DNA of 64,000 bases from Ralstonia sp. A12. Lineage in GTDB: Bacteria > Pseudomonadota > Gammaproteobacteria > Burkholderiales > Burkholderiaceae. Position numbers and translations under genes: made by a program. The stretch lies in NCBI RefSeq assembly GCF_000801955.1, contig NZ_JSZO01000033.1, forward strand, positions 124,001 through 188,000. The letters are read 5' to 3'. The notes below the pieces were generated by a model. That model was not told the origin of the DNA. It ran no database searches and saw nothing but the letters and a program-made list of their open reading frames with translations. Positions 27,284-36,491 of this stretch are shown in pieces; positions within the stretch are counted from its first letter, which is position 1, and the number at the start of each line of letters is the position of its first letter.

Positions 27284-27906
27284 CGTCCTGCCCCCTGTGC
27301 GTCGACATCGGGTTGGCTGATCAGCGTTTCCCGACGTCGCGGTGCGTCGTCACCCAGGCAGACCAGCCGCACCCGGTACAACACCGAGGGCAGGTAGCGG
27401 CCGCCATGAATGCTCCACAGACTGTGCATCTCGCTATTGCTCAGGTTCTCGATGTTCAGGACCAGCCGATCGATGCGCGGGTCCAGGCCCGGCGAGCTTT
27501 GATGATCGAACACCGGCCGCGCCTGGAAGTACGCGATGGCATCGGACAGGAACCGCAGCGCTTCGGGATACCCCTGCCCGCTGAAGGTCGCCGCGCAGAT
27601 CACCAGCAAGTTCAGGAACAGCGGCTCCACACCGCGCAGTTGCGTCCGTTGCTCGCTGCCGGCCCCGCCCGCGCGATGCGCCGCGGTATCGCGCTCAATG
27701 CCACTGATGAACAGCACCAGCTTGTTGCTCGCCGATGTCACCACACCGCCGCCTGGTTCCTGCAGGTTCGAGACCACGACCATGTCTTCTGCCAACACGA
27801 GACGCCGTCGCAAATGCTGGTTCAACTGCATCGCGAGATGGCCAAGGGCGCTGTCGATCACGGTCGGTCGGAGAGTTGTCGCGGCTGTGTTGCCGGGCAA
27901 GGGCAT
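27280..27906 (-). CDS. Cap/tail-terminator protein, DUF4255 (Afp16-like)
   Basis: A 208-residue DUF4255 protein, the class that ends the tube and sheath and stops polymerisation. Typical segments are VVVSNLQEP, NKLVLFISGIERD, PLFLNLLVICAATF and LVLNIENLSNSEMHSLWSIH. It is the first gene of the operon, so the promoter should lie in the 500-bp gap upstream. Confidence 0.93.
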   Translation of the reverse strand: MPLPGNTAATTLRPTVIDSALGHLAMQLNQHLRRRLVLAEDMVVVSNLQEPGGGVVTSASNKLVLFISGIERDTAAHRAGGAGSEQRTQLRGVEPLFLNLLVICAATFSGQGYPEALRFLSDAIAYFQARPVFDHQSSPGLDPRIDRLVLNIENLSNSEMHSLWSIHGGRYLPSVLYRVRLVCLGDDAPRRRETLISQPDVDAQGAGR

Positions 27907-28408
27907 CCGTCGCGCCCCCCGTCAGCCGCAGCACTTTGGGTATCGTTGCCGGGATATTGATCGGGCACCCGGCGGCGAGCTATCAGTAGATTGCTGAAGT
28001 GCGATGCTGAAATGCTTAGGACATCGGCGGCGTATTCCCGTACATGCCGCCCGCCATCAACGAAGCGCCACTTGCCCACATCGGTAGAACGCACGAATGG
28101 ACGGGGATACGACCGCAGAAGCGATCTCGGGCCGCGACGAAAAACGATGTGGTCGCAGGCCGCCCCTCCGGATGAGCTCTACGCCTCAGCATTGGCAGGG
28201 CCGCAGGGACCCGGCAACGTCCAGAGCGGACGCTTGACCGGAAGCGCTTCCGGCGCTGTTACTTGGGGGATCGGCAATATCTCGATGGCAACCCGGACGG
28301 CGGGCATGCCGAGGCATACCTTGTATGCCGGGCTGGCGGCCATTCAAGCGCCATCCGCCTCACTCCATGTTGGAATGGAAGCCGCTGAGCCGCACTCGAA
28401 GTCTCCAA
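27907..28408. other. Gene-free leader region of the eCIS operon
   Basis: About 500 bases hold no convincing gene on either strand. Visible are a perfect 16-bp palindrome at 28238-28253 and a short hairpin GGCATAC-CTT-GTATGCC at 28313-28329 without a T tract. The operon promoter must lie here or within the first gene, but I see no clear -35/-10 pair. Confidence 0.5.
28238..28253. promoter_or_regulatory. Perfect 16-bp palindrome upstream of the eCIS operon
   Basis: CCGGAAGCGCTTCCGG is fully self-complementary. It lies about 330 bp before the cap gene and 155 bp beyond the stop of the MocR gene. It could be a dimer binding site; no assigned regulator. Confidence 0.35.
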
Positions 28409-29800
28409 TCAGACCAAGAGTTCTCCATTGATCGTCGGCTTGCGCTCAAGCAGCGCTGCCAGCTTCCGCAGCGCTAGTGATAGCTGCGCACGATCATCGA
28501 CACCGCCCAATGAAATACGAATCGCATTGGGTGAGCTTGGCCCGTCGCAGAAGGCGTCTGACGGCGTGACGCGCAGATCCTCCGCCAGCGCGGCCCTTGT
28601 CAGCTGATGCGTCGACCAGTGGTCTGGTAGACGGTGCCAGACGTGAATGCCGGTCGGCGGCAACTGCCCGATTCCGCTGAGCCACCGGTTTGCGAGTTCA
28701 CACCGCGCGAAAGCCTCGGTACGAATATTCTCGAGCAACTGGAATGCCGAGCCATCATGTATCCACTGCGAGGACAAGGCTGCAGTCATCGGTGCGGCCA
28801 TCAATGCGAATGCGCGGAGCGCGGCAAGCAGGTCGTCACCACGCGCACCCACTGGCAGCAAGACGTATGCAGTACGCAGCCCTGGGCTGAGCGTCTTGGA
28901 CAGGGTCGACACATAGTAGGTCTGCGCGGGCGCGAAATGGACCAGCGGTGGCGGCGCACCGGGTGTCAGCAGCCAGTACGGATCATCCTCCAGGATCGTG
29001 ATGTGACAGCGTTCGGCCACGCGAGCAATATCGGCCCTGCGCGAGGCCGGCATGGTGTGTGTGCTCGGGTTCTGTGCTGTCGGATTCAGATAGACCAGCC
29101 TGGCCCCATTTGCGCAGGCCGCTTCCAGCGCGTCGGGGAGCATTCCATCGGCATCGCATCGCGCGGTGATCACACGTCGGCCGAGTTGGGCCACTGCGGC
29201 GCGAATGCCCGGATAGGTCAGGGGCTCGGTGACGATCGCATCGCCGGGGCTTGTGAGGCTCAGGATCATGGCCGCGATGGCGGCCTGCGCACCGGGGCAG
29301 ACAATCACCCTGGACGCGTCGACAGTCCCCAGTACCTGCGTCAGCCAGCGCACACCTGCACCGCGGTCTGTCGCACTACCGCCCCCGAGCTGGTAGGTCA
29401 TCAACAGGTGCGGGTCGCTATGCAGCAGGACTTGTGAAAGCCCGCGCCGCAGCAGGTCCTGAAAATCGAGCCCCGCCGGCGGTGGCGGCACATTCATGCT
29501 CATGTCGACAACCCGGGCAAGCTCCGCGCGCGGCGCCGCAATGAACGTCCCAAGCGCCCCCTTGGCATCGATGAGATTGCGGCGTTTCGCTTCGGTATAC
29601 GCCCGCGTCACCGTCGTGAGATCCACCCCAAGAGCCTTGGCAAGGCTACGTTGTGGCGGTACGCGATCCCCCGCAGCCAGGCGCCCGTCGCCGATCGCCT
29701 GCTCGATGAATTCGACGATCTGCAGGTACCTCGCCCCACCACTCTGCGTGATTTTCAGATCCCATCGCGGGCTTGTGTGTCGATCTTGCATGGCATCCAT
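28409..29800 (-). CDS. MocR-type (GntR/aminotransferase fusion) regulator
   Basis: A 463-residue PLP-dependent MocR regulator: a winged helix (about 20-80, QIVEFIEQAIGDGRLAAGDR, then RSLAKALGVDLTTVTRAY) fused to a class I aminotransferase fold with the PLP-lysine motif YYVSTLSKTLSPGLR. Start 29800 has GAGAAG nine bases upstream; an open extension of 27 residues lacks conservation. It is divergent from cyoABCD. An inverted repeat CCAGA-N8-TCTGG at 29847-29864 in the intergenic region is a possible operator. Confidence 0.9.
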   Translation of the reverse strand: MDAMQDRHTSPRWDLKITQSGGARYLQIVEFIEQAIGDGRLAAGDRVPPQRSLAKALGVDLTTVTRAYTEAKRRNLIDAKGALGTFIAAPRAELARVVDMSMNVPPPPAGLDFQDLLRRGLSQVLLHSDPHLLMTYQLGGGSATDRGAGVRWLTQVLGTVDASRVIVCPGAQAAIAAMILSLTSPGDAIVTEPLTYPGIRAAVAQLGRRVITARCDADGMLPDALEAACANGARLVYLNPTAQNPSTHTMPASRRADIARVAERCHITILEDDPYWLLTPGAPPPLVHFAPAQTYYVSTLSKTLSPGLRTAYVLLPVGARGDDLLAALRAFALMAAPMTAALSSQWIHDGSAFQLLENIRTEAFARCELANRWLSGIGQLPPTGIHVWHRLPDHWSTHQLTRAALAEDLRVTPSDAFCDGPSSPNAIRISLGGVDDRAQLSLALRKLAALLERKPTINGELLV

Positions 29801-29986
29801 GACGTGAATCTTCTCGCTTGTATGGGTTTTGTCTTTAGCTAGGATGCCAGACATCATCATCTGGATCCATACATCCCTCATGCGCCAGTCCCCTTCCCTG
29901 GCTCGCTTGGTGTGGTGGCAGCCATTGCAGTAGCCCGAAGTCTGGGGCGTTGGATACCTGTGTGATGTGTAACCACGGTGTCCGAC

Positions 29987-30979
29987 ATGCTTAAACCTAG
30001 CGCTTGGCCGGCAGGCAACCCTCTGCTGAAGCCATCCCCATACAACGCCCCAGCAATACCGTCGCGCGTGACTGCGCTCCTCCTTGTCGCCCTTGGAAGC
30101 GCATTACTGAGCGGTTGCAACCTCGAGTTGCTGTCGCCCAAGGGCAGCGTCGGAGAACAGGAGAAATCGCTCATCCTGATCGCGCTGTTCATCATGCTGC
30201 TGGTCGTCATCCCCGTGATCCTGCTGACGCTGTGGTTTGCCTGGCGCTACCGCGAGACGAACACACGTGCTACGTATGCACCGAAATGGGCCCACTCCAC
30301 TGCCATTGAGGTCGTCGTCTGGGGCATCCCTTGCTTGATCGTGGCCTTTCTCGGCGTGCTGATCTGGAACACGACCCACAAGCTTGACCCCTACCGCCCG
30401 CTGGTCTCACAGGTCAAACCGATCGAAGTCGAAGTCGTCGCGCTGAACTGGAAGTGGTTGTTCATCTATCCGCAGTACGGCGTCGCCTCGCTGAACCAAT
30501 TGGCGATTCCGGTTGGGACGCCGGTCAACTTCCGCTTGACCGCCGAGTCGATGATGAACTCGTTCTTCATTCCGCAACTGGGCAGCATGGTCTACACGAT
30601 GGCGGGTATGCAGACACGCCTGCACCTGATTGCCGATGAGCCGGGCACCTATCTTGGCCAATCCGCCGCCTACAGCGGTGCCGGCTTCTCCGACATGCAT
30701 TTCAAGACCCTGGCGATGTCGCCCGAGGCATTCGATACGTGGGTCCGTTCGGCCAAGGCCGCCCCCAACGCGCTCGACCTCAAGACGTATCAGGCGCTCG
30801 AGCGGCCGAGCAGCAAAGACCCTGTCACCCTGTTCTCGTCTGTCGCGCCGAAGCTATTCGATCGCGTGGTCGACAAATACATGCTCGCAAATGGCCAGAT
30901 GTGTCGCGCGGACGGCCCCGAGTCCCTGCAGGCCTCTCTGCCTGTCCCGCCCACGTCCGTCGCGCGCACGGAGCAATAA
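29987..30979 (+). CDS. cyoA: Cytochrome bo3 ubiquinol oxidase subunit II
   Basis: A 330-residue lipoprotein subunit of the proton-pumping quinol oxidase. The signal region ends in lipobox LLSGC (Cys44). Two membrane helices follow (LILIALFIMLLVVIPVILL and EVVVWGIPCLIVAFLGVLIW), then a periplasmic cupredoxin domain with VVALNWKWLFIYPQ. The Cu_A ligands of cytochrome c oxidases are absent, as expected for a quinol oxidase. The start is uncertain: GTG 29978 and ATG 29987 both have poor ribosome sites. It is the first gene of cyoABCD. Confidence 0.93.
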   Translation: MLKPSAWPAGNPLLKPSPYNAPAIPSRVTALLLVALGSALLSGCNLELLSPKGSVGEQEKSLILIALFIMLLVVIPVILLTLWFAWRYRETNTRATYAPKWAHSTAIEVVVWGIPCLIVAFLGVLIWNTTHKLDPYRPLVSQVKPIEVEVVALNWKWLFIYPQYGVASLNQLAIPVGTPVNFRLTAESMMNSFFIPQLGSMVYTMAGMQTRLHLIADEPGTYLGQSAAYSGAGFSDMHFKTLAMSPEAFDTWVRSAKAAPNALDLKTYQALERPSSKDPVTLFSSVAPKLFDRVVDKYMLANGQMCRADGPESLQASLPVPPTSVARTEQ

Positions 30980-30982
30980 GTC

Positions 30983-32959
30983 ATGTTCGGAAAACTCAAC
31001 CTCGATGCCATCCCGCTCCATGAACCGATCATCATGGGGACGCTGGCTGCCGTGCTCATACTCGGTGCGGCGCTGATTGGCGCCATCACCTACTTCGGCA
31101 AATGGAAGCCCTTGTGGACAGAGTGGATCTGCTCGGTCGATCACAAGAAGATCGGCGTGATGTACATCATCCTGGCGCTGGTCATGCTGCTGCGCGGCTT
31201 TGCCGACGCCATCATGATGCGTGTCCAGCAGGCGATCGCCTATGGCGATGCCGCCGGTTACCTGCCGCCGCACCACTATGACCAGATCTTCACGGCGCAC
31301 GGCGTGATCATGATCTTCTTCGTGGCGACGCCACTGGTGCTTGGCCTGATGAACGTCATCGTGCCGTTGCAGATCGGTGCCCGCGATGTGGCTTTCCCAT
31401 TCGTCAACTCGCTGAGCTTCTGGCTGTCGGCCATGGGGGCTGTGTTGGTCATGATGTCGATGTTCGTCGGTGATTTCGCGGCTACGGGGTGGGTCGCCTA
31501 CCCACCGCTATCAGAGCTCGGCTACAGCCCGACGCCGGGCGTCGACTACTACATCTGGTCACTGCAGATCTCCGGTCTCGGAACCACGCTGACCGGCATC
31601 AATTTCATCGCTACCATCCTGCGCATGCGCGCGCCGGGGATGGACCTGATGAAGATGCCGGTGTTCACCTGGACTGCGCTCATCACGAACATTCTGATCG
31701 TTGCGATCTTCCCGGTGTTGACCGCCACGCTCGCCCTCCTCACGGCAGACCGCTACCTGGGCATGCATTTCTTCACCAACGAGCTTGGTGGAAACGCAAT
31801 GATGTACGTGAACCTGATCTGGGTGTGGGGTCACCCAGAGGTTTATGTGCTGATCCTGCCGGCGTTCGGTGCGTTCTCCGAGATCATTTCGACGTTCTCG
31901 AGAAAGCCCCTTTTCGGCTACAAATCGATGGTGTACGCCACATCCTCGATTGGTGTCCTGTCGTTCTTCGTCTGGCTGCATCACTTCTTCACCATGGGGT
32001 CGGGCGCCAACGTCAACGCCTTCTTCGGGATCATGACCTCCATCATCTCGATCCCAACCGGCGTGAAGCTGTTCAACTGGCTGTTCACCATGTACTGGGG
32101 GCGAATCCGCTTCCATTCGGCAACGCTGTGGACCATCGGCTTCATGGTCACCTTCGCCGTAGGTGGCATGACCGGAGTGTTGCTGGCCGTGCCTGGCGCC
32201 GACTTCGTGCTGCACAACAGTCTGTTCCTGGTTGCCCACTTCCATAACGTGATCATCGGCGGCGTGCTGTTTGGCTGCCTGGCCGGCATCAGCTTCTGGT
32301 TCCCGAAGGTGTTCGGCTTCACGCTCGACGAGTTCTGGGGCAAGGTGTCGTTCTGGTGCTGGCTGATCGGCTTCTTTCTGGCCTTCATGCCGCTCTACGC
32401 GCTCGGCTTCAAGGGCATGACGCGCCGGATGAACCACTATGCCAACGTGGATTGGCATCCGTACCTCGTGGTGGCGCTGGTCGGTGCGGCAATCATCGGC
32501 CTTGGCATCCTCGCGATCCTGGTCCAGTTTGCCGTCAGCATCCGCGATCGCAAGAAGAACCGCGACCTGACCGGCGACCCATGGGACGCGCGCAGCCTCG
32601 AATGGTCGACCGCCTCGCCCGCTCCGTTCTACAACTTCGCGCACGTGCCACACATCACGTCGCTCGAACAGCACTGGGACGACAAGGAAGCCGGCCGCGC
32701 GTGGCAGCAGCCTGCGCACTACGAAGACATCCATATGCCGCGCAACACGTCGGCCGGCTTTATCGTGTCCGCGTTCGGACTGTTGCTGTGCTTCGCACTG
32801 GTCTGGCACATGTGGCTCGTGGCTGCCGTGGGCCTTGTCGGCGCCGTCGTCACGTTCGTGCTGCGCAGCTACGACCGCAACGTGGACTACTACGTGCCCG
32901 CGTCCGAAGTCGCCCAGATCGAGCGCACGCGTTACGCCCAACTGCAGGAAGCTGCCTGA
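30983..32959 (+). CDS. cyoB: Cytochrome bo3 ubiquinol oxidase subunit I
   Basis: A 658-residue haem-copper oxidase core. The Cu_B ligand His284 and crosslinked Tyr288 ([13 protein letters not shown]) and His333-His334 (WLHHFFTMG) sit at the positions known from the E. coli enzyme. Many transmembrane helices cover the rest. It is three bases after cyoA. Confidence 0.97.
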   Translation: MFGKLNLDAIPLHEPIIMGTLAAVLILGAALIGAITYFGKWKPLWTEWICSVDHKKIGVMYIILALVMLLRGFADAIMMRVQQAIAYGDAAGYLPPHHYDQIFTAHGVIMIFFVATPLVLGLMNVIVPLQIGARDVAFPFVNSLSFWLSAMGAVLVMMSMFVGDFAATGWVAYPPLSELGYSPTPGVDYYIWSLQISGLGTTLTGINFIATILRMRAPGMDLMKMPVFTWTALITNILIVAIFPVLTATLALLTADRYLGMHFFTNELGGNAMMYVNLIWVWGHPEVYVLILPAFGAFSEIISTFSRKPLFGYKSMVYATSSIGVLSFFVWLHHFFTMGSGANVNAFFGIMTSIISIPTGVKLFNWLFTMYWGRIRFHSATLWTIGFMVTFAVGGMTGVLLAVPGADFVLHNSLFLVAHFHNVIIGGVLFGCLAGISFWFPKVFGFTLDEFWGKVSFWCWLIGFFLAFMPLYALGFKGMTRRMNHYANVDWHPYLVVALVGAAIIGLGILAILVQFAVSIRDRKKNRDLTGDPWDARSLEWSTASPAPFYNFAHVPHITSLEQHWDDKEAGRAWQQPAHYEDIHMPRNTSAGFIVSAFGLLLCFALVWHMWLVAAVGLVGAVVTFVLRSYDRNVDYYVPASEVAQIERTRYAQLQEAA

Positions 32960-32962
32960 ACC

Positions 32963-33583
32963 ATGACCCCCACTCACGCCCCAACACTGCCTCGCGCTGC
33001 CCACAGCGCGGCGCACGCGCACCACGACAGCAGCGCCAACACCACGCTGGGCTTCTGGCTCTACCTGATGAGCGACTGCCTCATCTTCGCGGTCTTGTTC
33101 GCAACCTTTGGCGTGCTCTCCGAAAGCACGGCAGGCGGCCCTGGCGGGCGGCAACTGTTCGAGCTGCCGTTTGTGTTTGCCGAGACGATGCTGCTACTCG
33201 TGAGCAGCTACACCTTCGGTCTTGCCATGCTGAAGCAGGATGCCAACGCAGCGCCTCGAATGATCCGCTGGCTGGTCGTCACGTTTGTGCTCGGAGCAGC
33301 CTTCGTCGGCATGGAGCTGTATGAGTTTTCCCATCTGCTGCATGAAGGTGCTGGGCCCAATGTCAGCGCCTATCTTTCCGCCTTCTTCACGCTGGTGGGC
33401 ACACACGGCCTCCATGTGACGCTGGGCCTGCTGTGGCTCGCTGTGATGATTCACCAGATCCGGCATTTCGGCCTGGACGACGTGGTTCGGCGCCGGCTCG
33501 CCTGCCTGAGCCTGTTCTGGCATTTCCTCGATCTGGTCTGGATCTGCGTCTTCACCTTTGTCTATCTGCGGGAGTTTGCATGA
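32963..33583 (+). CDS. cyoC: Cytochrome bo3 ubiquinol oxidase subunit III
   Basis: A 206-residue five-helix membrane subunit (LGFWLYLMSDCLIFAVLFAT, ETMLLLVSSYTFGLA, FLDLVWICVFTFVYL). Normal family length. It overlaps cyoD by four bases (ATGA at 33580-33583). Confidence 0.96.
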   Translation: MTPTHAPTLPRAAHSAAHAHHDSSANTTLGFWLYLMSDCLIFAVLFATFGVLSESTAGGPGGRQLFELPFVFAETMLLLVSSYTFGLAMLKQDANAAPRMIRWLVVTFVLGAAFVGMELYEFSHLLHEGAGPNVSAYLSAFFTLVGTHGLHVTLGLLWLAVMIHQIRHFGLDDVVRRRLACLSLFWHFLDLVWICVFTFVYLREFA

Positions 33584-33957
33584 AGCCGTCCCACCTGCAT
33601 TCTGCGCACGCCGGCGATGTATCCGCTCACGGCAGCCTGCGCAGCTATACCGTCGGCCTGCTGCTTTCGATTGCACTCACGATGGCCGCGTTTGCGATCG
33701 TCATGCTGGGGAAACTGTCCACGCCTGCCACGATGGCCAGCATTGTCGGCTTGTGCGTGGCACAGCTATTGGTGCAACTGATCTACTTCCTGCATCTCGG
33801 CACGGGCTCGGGACAACGCGGCAATACCGCGATCTTTGTCTGTACCGGCCTGCTGATCGTCATCGTCGTCGCGGGTTCCCTGTGGGTCATGCACAACGCC
33901 AACGTGAACATGATGTCGACCGACATGTCCATCGAGCGTGCACGCGCACGCGATTGA
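33580..33957 (+). CDS. cyoD: Cytochrome bo3 ubiquinol oxidase subunit IV
   Basis: A 125-residue three-helix subunit (LRSYTVGLLLSIALTMAAFA, LVQLIYFLHL, FVCTGLLIVIVVAGSLWVMHN). ATG 33580 overlaps the cyoC stop; the longer frame upstream is the shadow of cyoC. No cyoE haem O synthase gene follows in this window. Confidence 0.95.
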   Translation: MKPSHLHSAHAGDVSAHGSLRSYTVGLLLSIALTMAAFAIVMLGKLSTPATMASIVGLCVAQLLVQLIYFLHLGTGSGQRGNTAIFVCTGLLIVIVVAGSLWVMHNANVNMMSTDMSIERARARD

Positions 33958-34429
33958 CCCCGCAATCCACGTCTAAGACGCTGTTGGCCCGCAACTGGTG
34001 GACGAGCGCCATCCAGTTTGCTGGCCAGACCCATCGGTTACTGAACGGGGAGTTCACATCGCCTTGCACATGAACCAGGGAACGATCGTATCCCGCAGTT
34101 CAACATCGAATTCCCATACCGGTGCAGCGCTTTCAGTTGGATCTTCGCCATCTGGCGCGCCTAACGCCTATCTCGACTCCCGGAGCAAGCCAGAAGCCAG
34201 GCGAAAAAGAACCCGGGCGATTTGCAATAGACACCGGCACATGATTCAGGCTGCTTCCCCTGCGGAAACCCCGCTACAACAAGCCGTATCCAAGCTGAAA
34301 AGGGCTTTGGCGCGAGGCACATTGTTCGATAACGCAGCCGTATAATCGCGCTGCAATGCGAACGGGGACCGATATCAAATCGGCTATCGCATTGTTAATA
34401 AAACAAAACAATACGCGCGAGTCAGATCC
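33958..34429. other. Gene-free region between cyoD and the hydroxylase gene
   Basis: No credible gene is seen in these 472 bases. The right part is AT-richer than its surroundings and contains a TATAAT box, so it likely holds the promoter of the next gene. Confidence 0.5.
34318..34346 (+). promoter_or_regulatory. Possible sigma70-type promoter
   Basis: A perfect TATAAT lies at 34341-34346, about 84 bp before the hydroxylase start. The -35 region is poor (CACATT at the 17-bp spacing), so an activator may be needed, or the box may be fortuitous. Confidence 0.4.
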
Positions 34430-35635
34430 ATGGATACCAACCATAAACCTTCGGCACCTTCGCCCGAAGAGGAACACCACCCCGCCATCGTCCGCGTGGC
34501 TGACGCCACCATCCGCGAGGCCAATACGCTGCTGCACTCCAGCGGCGGCATGGTCTTCGGCCGCGGCATGATCGGCACCGTCCTGGCGCTGGTGCTGGGT
34601 TTCCTGTGCCTGCTGGGTGTGCTGGCGTTTCACTTTCCGCAGTACCTGACCACGCCCGAATTGCGGCGTGCGTACTCCGTGGATGTGATTCGGCAGATTC
34701 TGTTTGTGTCGCTGCTGATTTCGGGCGGGCTGTCGCTGGCGAATATCGTGCTGGATAACCGCCGCCGCCTCAATTGCCTGGCATTGGTATTCGTGGTGAT
34801 TGCGGTGGCATTGGGCGGCTCGCGCGTGCCGGTGGGCGATTTCCCGGACCATACGCCGTATATCGGCATGGACTGGTTCATTCTCGATCTGCTCGGCTCC
34901 ACGATGATCTTCGTGCTGCTCGAGAAGCTGTTCCCGCTCTACAAGAAGCAGCCGGTGTTCCGCGCCGAGTGGCAGACCGACATGGTGCACTTTGCGGTCA
35001 ACCACTTCATCGTGGGGCTGGTGCTGCTGGTGGTGAACTTCCTGATCCACCGCGTGTTCGGGTGGATGGTGCATGCGGATTTCCAGCAGATGGTGCAGCA
35101 CATCTGGTTCATTCCGCAGTTGCTGCTGTGCATGCTGGTGGCCGACCTGATGGAGTACGTCACGCACCGCGCGTATCACGAGGTGCCGTTCCTGTGGCGC
35201 TTCCATGCCGTGCATCACAGCGTAAAGACGATGGACTGGCTGGCCGGCTCGCGCCAGCACATCCTTGAGCTGATCGTCACGCGCGTGGCCGTGCTGGGGC
35301 CGCTGTTCGTACTGGGTTTCGACAAGGCCGTGGTGGATGTCTACATCATCATCGTTGGCTTCCAGGCGGTGTTCAACCACGCCAACGTGCACCTGCCGTG
35401 GGGACCGCTGAAGTACATCTTCGTGACGCCGGATTTTCACCACTGGCACCACTCTTCGGAAGACGAAGCTATCGACAAGAACTACGCTGCGCACTTCGCG
35501 TTCATCGACTACATGTTTGGCACGGCGGTGAAGTCGACGAAGGCCTTCCCGGAAAAGTACGGCGTGGTGGGTGACTACATGCCCGACGGCTTCATTAACC
35601 AGCAACGCTTTCCGTTCCGTCGTCAGCAGGACTGA
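34430..35635 (+). CDS. Fatty-acid hydroxylase / sterol-desaturase family membrane protein
   Basis: A 401-residue di-iron membrane oxygenase-like protein. The histidine clusters that bind the di-iron centre are present: THRAYHEV, FHAVHHSVKTMDW and PDFHHWHHS, about 230-345. Several hydrophobic helices come before them (LALVLGFLCLLGVLAF, IVGLVLLVVNFLIH). The substrate is unknown; bacterial members act on lipids, carotenoids or sterol-like compounds. Followed after 20 bp by the DUF985 gene. Confidence 0.88.
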   Translation: MDTNHKPSAPSPEEEHHPAIVRVADATIREANTLLHSSGGMVFGRGMIGTVLALVLGFLCLLGVLAFHFPQYLTTPELRRAYSVDVIRQILFVSLLISGGLSLANIVLDNRRRLNCLALVFVVIAVALGGSRVPVGDFPDHTPYIGMDWFILDLLGSTMIFVLLEKLFPLYKKQPVFRAEWQTDMVHFAVNHFIVGLVLLVVNFLIHRVFGWMVHADFQQMVQHIWFIPQLLLCMLVADLMEYVTHRAYHEVPFLWRFHAVHHSVKTMDWLAGSRQHILELIVTRVAVLGPLFVLGFDKAVVDVYIIIVGFQAVFNHANVHLPWGPLKYIFVTPDFHHWHHSSEDEAIDKNYAAHFAFIDYMFGTAVKSTKAFPEKYGVVGDYMPDGFINQQRFPFRRQQD

Positions 35636-35655
35636 GTCGAGGACGCACCACCATC

Positions 35656-36195
35656 ATGCCGATCGCCCCCGCTGCGTTGCGTCTCATCCACCGGCTCGGT
35701 CTCGAACCGCACCCGGAAGGCGGCTTCTACCGCGAGACCTATCGCAGCGAGGAACGCATCCAGCGCGGCCGGATCGATGTCATGGCCGTCGAACGTGCGG
35801 CGGCCACCGCCATCTACTACCTGCTGGCGGATGACGCATATTCCGCCTGGCATCGGATCCAGTCGGACGAGCTCTGGCATTTCCATACGGGTGATGCGCT
35901 AGACGTGCATGTGTTGGAAGACGACGGTACGGTGCGCACGCATCGCTTGGGCCACGCGGCCGAGGACGAGATGGCGGTGTACCAGGCGGTGGTGCCGGCG
36001 GGCCGCTGGTTTGCTGCCGAGCGCGTGGCCGGTGCGCACGGTTACGCGCTGGTTGGCTGCACGGTCGCGCCGGGCTTCGAGTTCAGTGAATTCGAATTGG
36101 CGGAAAGCCGTGTGCTGTTGAAGAGTCATGCGGCACATGATGATCTGATCCGTCGGTTGCTACCGAGGTTGCCCACTGAGCCAGCAGTGCGCTAG
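35656..36195 (+). CDS. DUF985 cupin protein
   Basis: A 179-residue single-cupin protein of the DUF985 family: LGLEPHPEGGFYRETYRS, IYYLLADDAYSAWHRIQSDE and ELWHFHTGDAL with cupin-type His residues, then a C-terminal GCTVAPGFEFSEFELA strand. No function is established by sequence. Probably cotranscribed with the hydroxylase gene. Confidence 0.9.
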   Translation: MPIAPAALRLIHRLGLEPHPEGGFYRETYRSEERIQRGRIDVMAVERAAATAIYYLLADDAYSAWHRIQSDELWHFHTGDALDVHVLEDDGTVRTHRLGHAAEDEMAVYQAVVPAGRWFAAERVAGAHGYALVGCTVAPGFEFSEFELAESRVLLKSHAAHDDLIRRLLPRLPTEPAVR

Positions 36196-36324
36196 TCAGC
36201 ACCACACCACGCTCTCGTAGCCGACTGTGCGGCGATAGACGCTCATGCCGTGCCACGTGCTGTACTCCATGTACGCGCATGTCAGGACGACGATCCAGTT
36301 GGCTGCTGTGGCTGTGGTGGACAT
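36196..36324 (-). CDS. Possible 42-residue small protein
   Basis: A short frame (begins MSTTATAANWIVVLTCAYME, ends YESVVWC) preceded by a strong GGGAGGGG five bases before the ATG. A moderately hydrophobic segment (ANWIVVLTCAYM) could associate with membrane. The stop abuts the stop of the DUF985 gene on the other strand. I do not recognise it, and such short frames can be chance. Confidence 0.35.
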   Translation of the reverse strand: MSTTATAANWIVVLTCAYMEYSTWHGMSVYRRTVGYESVVWC

Positions 36325-36491
36325 ATCCCCTCCCATCTCTGCAGTGCTCCGATAGCTGTGTTATCGGCACGGATTCAGCTTATGAGAGGGCAGCGAAAAG
36401 CCATTGCACGAGCAATGACGGTTCTTGGTGCCAATTCTCAGGGGGATCTTTTGCATCACGTCATCGCGTGTGATGCTCGATTGACACCCTT

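Larger units (their letters stand above)
1034..27906 (-). other. Extracellular contractile injection system (eCIS) gene cluster
   Basis: Eighteen minus-strand genes encode a contractile phage-tail-like particle of the Afp/PVC class. The parts identifiable by eye are cap, sheath, two tubes, spike, PAAR tip, gp25-like, Afp11-like and Afp12-like baseplate proteins, CIS_TMP tape measure and AAA+ ATPase. Spacing is very tight: six junctions are four-base ATGA overlaps, which supports a single transcript. The AAA+ ATPase, DUF4255 cap, DUF5908 and CIS_TMP protein separate it from type VI secretion (no TssJLM, no ClpV) and from R-type pyocins. The last two genes look like cargo. No long receptor-binding fibre is present. 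Confidence 0.93.

Noticed and set aside
1034-27906. Type VI secretion system or R-type pyocin/prophage
   Set aside because: No TssJLM, ClpV, lysis cassette, integrase or phage regulators; the AAA+ ATPase, DUF5908, DUF4255 and CIS_TMP proteins identify eCIS.
27858-28094. Possible 78-residue minus-strand gene before the cap gene
   Set aside because: It overlaps the cap start in another frame, lacks a ribosome site and has no family.
28313-28329. GGCATAC-CTT-GTATGCC hairpin as terminator
   Set aside because: No T tract follows on either strand, and no transcript end is expected there.
31559-33154. 531-residue minus-strand frame opposite cyoB/cyoC
   Set aside because: Shadow of highly conserved oxidase genes; composition is charged and repetitive without a family.
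34274-35605. 443-residue minus-strand frame opposite the hydroxylase
   Set aside because: His-rich only because it mirrors histidine and valine codons of the real gene.
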